Positions 1-5,584 of a stretch of 8,570 bases of DNA are shown here, one piece after another. The number at the start of each line of letters is the position of its first letter. Position 1 is the stretch's first letter. Under the pieces are notes generated by a model. It did no database searches, had not been told where the DNA came from, and saw only the letters and a program-made list of their open reading frames with translations. The stretch is from Candidatus Borrarchaeota archaeon (GTDB lineage Archaea; Asgardarchaeota; Sifarchaeia; Borrarchaeales; Borrarchaeaceae). A program made the position numbers and the translations under genes. The DNA is taken from positions 1-8,570 of the forward strand of contig JAEORY010000149.1 in the NCBI GenBank assembly GCA_016840645.1. Reading direction: 5' to 3'.

Positions 1-115
1 TCCTCGGCCGCACTAATTTTTTTATAGCTGCGGAAAGGGGCATAAGTTTATTCGTTCCTTCTTCCTTATCTTCTCTAAAATAAGTATCACATATATCTTT
101 CAGTTCCGGACGCAT
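1..115 (-). CDS. Probable family I CoA transferase, alpha subunit (5' fragment, runs off the window)
   Basis: Only the first 38 codons are inside the window; the gene continues beyond position 1. The translation begins MRPELKDICDTYF and carries NKLMPLSAAIKKLV at residues 23-36. This resembles the N-terminal lead of glutaconate/IpdA-type CoA transferase alpha subunits, where a 'K-L-M-x-L-x-x-A-I/V' segment precedes the first beta strand. Such enzymes move CoA between acyl groups or, in the IpdAB branch, open rings. I chose the ATG at 113-115 because AGAAGG lies 7 nt upstream. An alternative in-frame ATG at 119-121 sits only 1 nt from that site. The gene follows the thiolase after 216 nt and could be the last part of the same pathway or a separate unit. 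The family call rests on a short stretch and is tentative; that it is a real gene start is better supported. Confidence 0.55.
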   Translation of the reverse strand, partial: MRPELKDICDTYFREDKEEGTNKLMPLSAAIKKLVRPR

Positions 116-122
116 TATCATA

Positions 123-128
123 CCTTCT
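123..128 (-). promoter_or_regulatory. Ribosome-binding site deciding the start of the CoA transferase fragment
   Basis: On the minus strand AGAAGG is followed by 7 nt and then the ATG at 113-115. This selects that codon over the ATG two codons earlier, which is only 1 nt from the site. Confidence 0.6.
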
Positions 129-143
129 CGCTTTAGTTTAGAC

Positions 144-159
144 TTTTATTGCAATAAAA
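144..159. promoter_or_regulatory. Perfect 16-bp palindrome upstream of the CoA transferase, operator-like
   Basis: TTTTATTGCAATAAAA is an exact palindrome with 8-bp arms and no spacer. It lies 28 nt upstream of the start codon of the CoA transferase fragment, in the spacer after the thiolase. Size and position suit the site of a dimeric repressor over a promoter, but I see no convincing -35/-10 pair beside it. The AT-rich composition raises the chance of such a palindrome arising by accident. The palindrome is read directly from the sequence; its role is inference. Confidence 0.35.
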
Positions 160-331
160 AAATAACACTAATTTAAATAACAATTGCCTTCCGCTTCCAC
201 CGCCACAACCAAAATCTACCTAATTCTTCTCCGAAAAACAATCATTAGAGGAATGTATAATATGTTGTAAGCAGATCTATTCTTTGAAAACCTTATTGCC
301 TACTGCCTTTATAAACAAAGATTGGCCAGAC

Positions 332-1498
332 TTAACTATTCTTTGTAAGTATCGTTACCATACTGTTGGGGCCAGCTCCCATCGAATGTGCAAGACCAAC
401 CCTAGCTTTTTTAACTTGCCTTGTTCCCGCCTCTCTCCTTAGTTGAAGCACAATTTCAACTATTTGGCCAAGGCCTGTAGCCCCCATAGGATGGCCTCTT
501 CCCATGAGCCCTCCATCAGTATTCACTGGAATCTTGCCATCAATTTGAAAAACACCATCACGCAGAAGTTTTGGAGCTTCTCCTTCTGCACAGAAACCCA
601 ATTCCTCTAAATCCCAAAGTTCAGATGGCGATACAGTATCATAAGCCTGAACTACATCGATATCCTCTGGGCCATAACCAGAAATATCATAAGCTTGTTT
701 GGCTGATAGTTGAACTAGGTTTAAGGTTGCCGGAAATTTCACGCTAGCCAAAATGCCACCCGGAACATATTCTTCTTTATAGCTAGCAGATGTCAGAGTT
801 GAAGCGGCAATTTTTATGCCCCTACTTGGAGATTTCAGCTTATTCTCGCTACAAAGGATGGCAACCGCTGCTCCATCGGCAAGAGGACAACAATGAAGCA
901 ACCTCAATGGTGTTGCAACCATCCTGGAGTTAATAACTTCTTCTAAGGTCACCGGGGTCGATAAGCGTGCATTTGGATTTAATGATGCGTTTCTGCGATT
1001 TTTCACCGTTACCAAGCTAATATCTTCCTCAGTTGCGCCCGTCTTAGTCATGTATTTTACAGTCTCTAAAGCGTAGTTGCCCGGGTGGAAATTGAATCCC
1101 AACTGTAATTCCCAGGGAAGAAAAGCAGTACTCGGGATGGGTCCTTTAGGATTTTTCTCCATTCCCAAAACAAGAACAACGTCATAAATTTCTGCTGCTA
1201 TTTCCTGGTATGCAAGCCGAAATGCTGATGATGAGCTTGAGCAGGCGTTCTCCACATTGACGATTGGGACTCCTGTCAGGCCAACCTCTTTAATCACTTT
1301 ATGGCCAGAAGCTACTCCTTGATAGCAGCTACCACAAAATACCGCTTGTATATCCTTCCATTCTATATCGGCATCCCGTAATGTATCAAATATTGCTTTA
1401 CTAGCATATTCAAAGCACTCTACCTCTGGATAATACCCCCACTTGCTTATGGCAATACCGGCAACAAAGACCGGCCTTCTCTGCCAGTTAGTTTTCAT
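332..1498 (-). CDS. Thiolase-superfamily protein (SCP2/Ltp-like), partner of the adjacent DUF35 protein
   Basis: This 388-residue protein has the thiolase fold throughout and the usual length of the SCP2/lipid-transfer thiolase branch. Visible motifs are VENACSSSSSAF (82-93) with the probable nucleophile Cys86, CCPLADGAA (203-211), VVQAYDTVSPSELWDLEELG (282-301), and GRGHPMGATG (333-342) with the catalytic-type His336. The C-terminal cysteine motif CxGGG of classical thiolases reads HSMGAG (371-376), so that cysteine is replaced by His371. Such proteins cleave 3-oxoacyl-CoA or, in Ltp2, perform a retro-aldol cleavage, usually with a DUF35 partner. The start is the ATG at 1496-1498, 5 nt after AAGGAGG; a reading-frame extension to 1558 lacks such support. 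Its first 11 bases overlap the end of the DUF35 gene, which indicates translational coupling. The family is secure; the substrate and reaction are not. Confidence 0.93.
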   Translation of the reverse strand: MKTNWQRRPVFVAGIAISKWGYYPEVECFEYASKAIFDTLRDADIEWKDIQAVFCGSCYQGVASGHKVIKEVGLTGVPIVNVENACSSSSSAFRLAYQEIAAEIYDVVLVLGMEKNPKGPIPSTAFLPWELQLGFNFHPGNYALETVKYMTKTGATEEDISLVTVKNRRNASLNPNARLSTPVTLEEVINSRMVATPLRLLHCCPLADGAAVAILCSENKLKSPSRGIKIAASTLTSASYKEEYVPGGILASVKFPATLNLVQLSAKQAYDISGYGPEDIDVVQAYDTVSPSELWDLEELGFCAEGEAPKLLRDGVFQIDGKIPVNTDGGLMGRGHPMGATGLGQIVEIVLQLRREAGTRQVKKARVGLAHSMGAGPNSMVTILTKNS

Positions 1499-1949
1499 GA
1501 CTTCCTCCTTGTATAATTCCCTCCTCAATCGGATGGAAGCGAAATACTTGAACTTCATTGCCTTCGCTATCTACATACAGAGGCTCAATAACAAGATTTA
1601 CTTTCATTCCCACCTTCAGTTTCTCGAAATCGCCTCCCAGTTGTGCCTCTACTCTCACCCCATCATTCAGGTCGATTAAGCCATAACAGTAAGGCACTGG
1701 ACCGTGATAATGCCCTCCTGCTGGTGGTTGCATAACTTCGGTGAAGCTCACAATCTTGCCAAAAGGACCAAGCTCCACATCCTCAAGCTCCCTCCTCTGC
1801 TGACAGTGGACACAAATGCCACTAACCTTCCTCGGGAAAAACAACTCCTTACAAGAAAGACATCTGCTCCCAAGCAATCTTGCCTCTCCACTACTCTTTG
1901 TTACCCACATTCCTTGTGAAAAGGGAATCTTCCCTTTATTTACACTCAT
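1488..1949 (-). CDS. DUF35 zinc-ribbon/OB-fold protein, acyl-CoA-binding partner of the thiolase
   Basis: This 153-residue protein has the two-part DUF35 structure. A rubredoxin-like zinc ribbon uses Cys30-x2-Cys33 and Cys46-x2-Cys49. An OB-fold follows from about residue 62 to 125, with GKIVSFTEV at 64-72. No signal peptide or membrane segment is seen, so it should be cytosolic. In known cases (BbsA with BbsB, the DUF35 domain of ChsH2 with Ltp2, archaeal HMG-CoA synthase complexes) this family is a structural and substrate-binding partner of a thiolase-fold enzyme and not a catalyst itself. GGGAGGA lies 5 nt before the ATG. The stop overlaps the thiolase start by 11 bp, which strongly supports a stoichiometric complex with the next gene product. 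All four zinc ligands are intact. It follows about 1 kb without a gene, so it may have its own promoter, but I could not identify one. Confidence 0.92.
   Translation of the reverse strand: MSVNKGKIPFSQGMWVTKSSGEARLLGSRCLSCKELFFPRKVSGICVHCQQRRELEDVELGPFGKIVSFTEVMQPPAGGHYHGPVPYCYGLIDLNDGVRVEAQLGGDFEKLKVGMKVNLVIEPLYVDSEGNEVQVFRFHPIEEGIIQGGSHEN
1504..1510 (-). promoter_or_regulatory. Strong ribosome-binding site deciding the thiolase start
   Basis: AAGGAGG on the minus strand is followed by 5 nt and the ATG at 1496-1498. It lies inside the 3' end of the DUF35 gene, so both proteins are made from one message. It rules against the longer in-frame start 20 codons upstream. Confidence 0.85.
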
Positions 1950-2958
1950 CTTTTTCCTCCCTGAACAGACATCTATTAGTTATTTCAGCCATAAAACCTT
2001 TCTTTGGCAACCTGGCTTCCAAGATTTAAATGCCAGAGAAATCAAGTCGATAGTATTTTTCTGTGCACACTATACCTTAACTCGTCAATGTTCCACCCGC
2101 CACTTTGATAAATCGTTTTCATTTTCTAAGGATTGAAGTAAAAACTTATCCTCGCACCTCAAGCAAAAAATATTTGTCTGGTAATTATGGCGGTTTCCTT
2201 AACTTTTAGGCATATAATAAAATTCCCAACATATACTGCTATGAAGTGTTCTGTATTATTTCACTTACTGAGTTTTTTCTTGTCATAACCACACCTCTCT
2301 GTGCTTTTCCCTTTTGATCAAAATGTCGTAGGGCAGCTCGTGGCTACACATCATTCCATGTTACTCCCTTTTAGCATACCTTAACAAAACGTGCCTCACG
2401 AGCCTAGTGACACACTCATTGGCAGTCACAAAATCTGAATGTCCAAGCATTTGACTGAAATCTGCTGATGAAAGTATGTCTATAATCCCAGTCCGTTATC
2501 GTTGTCTCAGAACTACTGAAACTGCTCTTATGTAGCAAAGAAGACCATTGAGGTGGTACTCGATGAGCTCGCTTCGAGCATATCAAGTTAAATGAAGATA
2601 AACAGCTTCAGCTTGTTGACAATAAAATCGATTTGTTCAGACGTCTCACCAATGGTGTATCAGCTCTCTGAGTTAACTAACCTCATGCTGGGGCTCTTGC
2701 CTCATCCCCTGTATTTAATATATTCGTTTGCCCATTCACCACACAGAGGATTTGCATTGATTTCGCTGCCGCTAATGTCATAATCGTACACTACAACTTT
2801 AGATGGCTCTTTCTTGAGCACTGTGCATCATAGCGACAGCTCGCCAGATTACTCGAGTCCGTCCAAGAATGACAGCCACCATATATCTTGGAGTATGTTT
2901 GCCGAATAGATAAGTTTTGGCATTTCGCTAGGTAACTGCTTCGATCTGATTAATTTTC
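1950..2958. other. About 1 kb without an intact gene, fragmentary open stretches only
   Basis: Between the SDR and DUF35 genes I see no intact gene on either strand, no RNA gene and no clear terminator. Two short minus-strand stretches look protein-like but are closed by stops on both sides. One spans 2702-2827 (translation includes YDYDISGSEINANPLCGEW). The other spans 2361-2489 (includes SADFSQMLGHSDF). They lie in different places, lack ribosome-binding sites and match no family I can name. Decayed coding sequence is one explanation; chance is another. A GCTCG-CTT-CGAGC hairpin at 2567-2579 has no T-run after it. Whether the DUF35/thiolase pair is transcribed through from the SDR is unclear. 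Confidence 0.5.
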
Positions 2959-3726
2959 CTAAACCGAGAAAAGGCTAGCGCCTCCATCCACTACAATATT
3001 TGATCCCGTAATATATCTTGATCTATCTGAAGCCAAGAAAGCCACTATGTCTGCTACATCCTGCGGTACCCCCTTCATACGCAATGGGATCCTCTTCATA
3101 AATCGTTCCTGAAAATCCGGTTTCATCCTTTTCGTGACATCAGTGTCAAACCAGCCTAGTGTCAGAGCATTGGCTGTTATTCCAAAACGAGCGCCTTCTA
3201 AGGCTATGCTCTTCATTAAGGAGATAAGGCCTCCCTTGCTGGACGAATAGCTGGACTGCCCAAAGCCTCCCAGTGTACCAGCAATAGATGAAATACTTAT
3301 TATTCTTCCCCATTTTTTTTCTACCATGAAATCGAAAGTTTCTCTAACCCAATAAAAAGGTCCATAAAGGTTAACTTTTACTTGTTGACCCCACAAAGAA
3401 ACATCTATTGCAGAAGCGTAATCAAATACCCCAAGCATAGCTGCATTGTTGACAAGAATGTCAATAGGGCCAAGTTCAGTCTGACAACTTCTTATAGCAT
3501 CTTTTACCTGCTCATACTGGCTCTGGTCGGCACCTATAGCGATAGCCCGTCTTCCCATTGCGCGAATTTCTTCAACTATTGATCTCGCACCCGCTACATT
3601 AGTGTGGTATAAGCAAGCTACATCCGCTCCTTCCTCGGCTAGTGTTACTGCGATTGCTTTGCCCAAACCGTTGGGTTTTGTTGCTCCAGTAACCAAAGCA
3701 ATTTTCCCTTCAAGTCCTAAATCCAT
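2959..3726 (-). CDS. Short-chain dehydrogenase/reductase (probable 3-hydroxyacyl-CoA dehydrogenase)
   Basis: A 255-residue classical SDR that should oxidise a 3-hydroxyacyl-CoA (or reduce the 3-oxo form) in this pathway. Visible are the cofactor loop TGATKPNGLG (13-22), NNAA (93-96), Asn119, catalytic-type Ser147, and Tyr160-x3-Lys164 in YSSSK. The second strand ends CLYHTN (38-43) with no acidic residue at its tip, which leans toward NADP(H). This is a weak inference. The usual 'PG' after the catalytic helix reads LG (190-191) in NALTLGW. The C-terminal ITGSNIVVDGG is typical. The ATG at 3724-3726 follows AGGAGGT by 6 nt and gives the normal N-terminus; a TTG 10 codons upstream would place that site inside the gene. 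It lies 42 nt after the CaiB-family gene and is probably cotranscribed. SDR membership is certain; the substrate is inferred from neighbours. Confidence 0.93.
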   Translation of the reverse strand: MDLGLEGKIALVTGATKPNGLGKAIAVTLAEEGADVACLYHTNVAGARSIVEEIRAMGRRAIAIGADQSQYEQVKDAIRSCQTELGPIDILVNNAAMLGVFDYASAIDVSLWGQQVKVNLYGPFYWVRETFDFMVEKKWGRIISISSIAGTLGGFGQSSYSSSKGGLISLMKSIALEGARFGITANALTLGWFDTDVTKRMKPDFQERFMKRIPLRMKGVPQDVADIVAFLASDRSRYITGSNIVVDGGASLFSV

Positions 3727-3732
3727 ACCTTC

Positions 3733-3739
3733 ACCTCCT
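3733..3739 (-). promoter_or_regulatory. Strong ribosome-binding site deciding the SDR start
   Basis: AGGAGGT on the minus strand is followed by 6 nt and the ATG at 3724-3726. It favours the 255-residue product over the longer TTG-initiated form. Confidence 0.85.
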
Positions 3740-3768
3740 AGCGTCGTTTTAGTCAAGATCCTGAATGA

Positions 3769-4950
3769 CTAGATAATTGATAACACACGTAATTGCTTAA
3801 TCTCCTGTGTGGTGTACCCTGTTTCTCGCAGCACCTCTTCAGTATGTTCTCCAAGCCTCGGTGGAGGGTATTTGATGATCTGTGGAAATTTCGAAAATTT
3901 TATCGGAAAACTAATCTGTCCTATCTTGCCCTCCACTGGATGATCAACATGAGAATACATCCCTCGGTGTTTTATCTGAGGATCTTCAAGAACCTCCTCA
4001 GTCTCATTGACAGGGCCATAACAGATATCCCTTCCGTTCATAATAGTCAGCCATTCTTGCCTGGTCTTTGTGTGAAAGACATTTCTCAATTCTTCCATAA
4101 TGTACACGTGCTCTTTTTTGGTTTCAAATCCATATTTTTTTAGGTCTTCTCGCCCTATCAAGTCACAAAAGTTGAACCAAAACTTATCCTCTAAGTTTCC
4201 TATAGTGATAAACTTGCCATCTTTTGTTTTGAAAGTGTTGTAACGAATGCTGCCCCCAGTGCTTGGATCAATTCTTCTACTTTTTCCAAAAAGCGCATCA
4301 TTATAAATGTGCATGTATGAAACCATGCAATCCGTCATAGATACATCGATATAACAGCCTTCCTCACAATTCCTTTGACCCACCAAAACGGCAGATATAG
4401 CAAGGGCCGAAAACACGCCCGCTGTCATGTCAGCTATTGGTATGCCAGGGATAACTGGAGATCCTGTCTCTCGACCCGTAACACCTAAAATCCCAGAGAC
4501 CCCCAAATAATTGATATCATGACCTGGACGTTGACTATATGGCCCTGTCTGTCCATAACCTGTGCAAGAACAATAAATCAATTGGGGGCTGATTTTTTTG
4601 ATAGTTTCATAATCAATGCCCAATTTCTTCACCACACCTGGCCTGAAGCTTTCGAATATCACATCGGCACTTTTTGCAAGCCGAAAAAAAACCTTTTTCC
4701 CTTCGTCTTTTTTGAGGTTTAAGGTTATACTCTTTTTATTCCTGTTTGTTGAAAGAAACACATAGCCTTCTTTCTTCTTGAGAGGGTACATCAAACGCTG
4801 GTAATCTCCTTTAGAAGGTTCTTCAATTTTTATTACTTCAGCACCCATATCTCCAAGTAACATGGATCCATAACTAAAGGGAAGATACCTAGTCAGGTCA
4901 AGGATCTTAATTCCAGAAAGAGGCATTCTCTTCTTGCTCACTATTTTCAA
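3769..4950 (-). CDS. CaiB/BaiF family III enzyme: CoA transferase or alpha-methylacyl-CoA racemase-like
   Basis: A 393-residue family III protein of normal length. The N-terminus reads GIKILDLTRYLPF (13-25), then GAEVIKIEEP (36-45), FRPGVVKKLGIDY (102-114), GHDINYLGVSGILG (143-156), IPGIPIADMTAG (168-179), and the C-terminal LGEHTEEVL (366-374). Asp174 is the residue that forms the aspartyl-CoA intermediate in transferases. His144 and Asp174 are 30 residues apart, as His126 and Asp156 are in the M. tuberculosis racemase MCR, and Glu254 in NLEDKFW matches that enzyme's glutamate region. Some transferases share these residues, so both reactions stay open. The TTG at 4948-4950 has AAGGA 6 nt upstream. 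The ATG at 4924-4926 gives the commonest N-terminus of the family (MPLSGIKIL) but has a poor site. It stands 634 nt after the synthetase and 42 nt before the SDR. Confidence 0.92.
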   Translation of the reverse strand: MKIVSKKRMPLSGIKILDLTRYLPFSYGSMLLGDMGAEVIKIEEPSKGDYQRLMYPLKKKEGYVFLSTNRNKKSITLNLKKDEGKKVFFRLAKSADVIFESFRPGVVKKLGIDYETIKKISPQLIYCSCTGYGQTGPYSQRPGHDINYLGVSGILGVTGRETGSPVIPGIPIADMTAGVFSALAISAVLVGQRNCEEGCYIDVSMTDCMVSYMHIYNDALFGKSRRIDPSTGGSIRYNTFKTKDGKFITIGNLEDKFWFNFCDLIGREDLKKYGFETKKEHVYIMEELRNVFHTKTRQEWLTIMNGRDICYGPVNETEEVLEDPQIKHRGMYSHVDHPVEGKIGQISFPIKFSKFPQIIKYPPPRLGEHTEEVLRETGYTTQEIKQLRVLSII

Positions 4951-5584
4951 AAAGGTTCCTTTAATTTTTTAAATTTAGGGGGCTTCAATACCTTGTATGC
5001 ATGCCCATATACTTTAAGGCTAAACAAACACAAAACTTAACTAAATATACCACAGATAATCAGTCACTGTCACAAATGGAGAAGTACCGATGCTATTGAG
5101 TCCACATTCGCATTTTCTTTACCGAAAGACTCTCGACCGCTTTCTCCGTCAAAATCTTCGTTCTTTTCACCCAGGGATCAAACCACTCAACCTATTGCAT
5201 ACTGAGGACTTCCTAAAAGCTCTCCATGCGTATTTTTAAATACGTTTTGACTATATTAATGCTCTTCTGAGAATTAACCTAATTAGATGCGCCAAGGAGA
5301 AGCTAAAATTGGTTCTATCATTCTCCCAGATTTAAACATCCCTCAGGAGAAAGTAAATAACCTAGCTATTAAGGCTTGGGCCTCCTTTTTCATTTCTTAG
5401 ATACATCGTATATGATATCCGATTTCTTATATGCTGCTGAGTTTTAATTATTGCATGCTAAATATTTTAATTATCAACTCACTTATTTGATATATATTAA
5501 GACTTAAGAACGGATCCTCTTAAACCTGACTTGCACTTTTCTTACGGACCTCCTCATAGTTAATGGAACATCTTGTAGGCTAAA
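4951..5584. other. 634-nt AT-rich gap between the synthetase and the CaiB-family gene
   Basis: No intact gene is seen on either strand. The gap holds a possible minus-strand promoter (5044-5073), a 10-bp direct repeat TTTTAATTAT at 5442-5451 and 5465-5474, an inverted repeat CGTATTT-TT-AAATACG at 5229-5244, and a minus-strand frame (5062 back to 5320) whose only internal stops are TAG. No clear terminator follows the synthetase. The gap probably divides the cluster into two transcription units. Confidence 0.5.
5044..5073 (-). promoter_or_regulatory. Possible sigma70-type promoter for the CaiB-family and SDR genes
   Basis: On the minus strand GTGACA (5068-5073, five of six consensus bases) is followed by 18 nt and TATATT (5044-5049, five of six). 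It lies about 95 nt upstream of the TTG start of the CaiB-family gene and faces it. AT-rich spacers yield such matches by chance. Confidence 0.4.

Noticed and set aside
256..261. TATAAT on the plus strand as a promoter
   Set aside because: No -35 element lies upstream at the right distance and no plus-strand gene follows.
315..346. ACAAAGA/TCTTTGT inverted repeat around the thiolase stop codon as a terminator
   Set aside because: It is a 7-bp AT-rich stem with an 18-nt loop that includes the stop codon, and no T-run follows.
1443..2136. Plus-strand open frames over the DUF35 and thiolase genes and the following spacer
   Set aside because: They are antisense to well-supported genes, lack ribosome-binding sites and give low-complexity translations with no motifs.
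2361..2489. LGHSD in a short minus-strand stretch, recalling the tyrosine recombinase LGHSS/LGHSD motif
   Set aside because: The following catalytic tyrosine context is missing and the stretch is only about 40 codons, so the match is probably accidental.
2482..2506. DNGLG reading in the minus strand, recalling a histidine kinase ATP-binding box
   Set aside because: The frame is closed by stops at both ends within a few codons and no other kinase box is near.
5229..5244. Inverted repeat CGTATTT-TT-AAATACG as terminator of the synthetase operon
   Set aside because: The loop is 2 nt, the stem is AT-rich, and it lies about 340 nt past the stop codon without a clear T-tract on the minus strand.
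5548..5555. GAGGAGGT on the minus strand just past the synthetase stop, as the ribosome-binding site of a missed small gene
   Set aside because: The only start codon at suitable distance gives a 10-codon frame.
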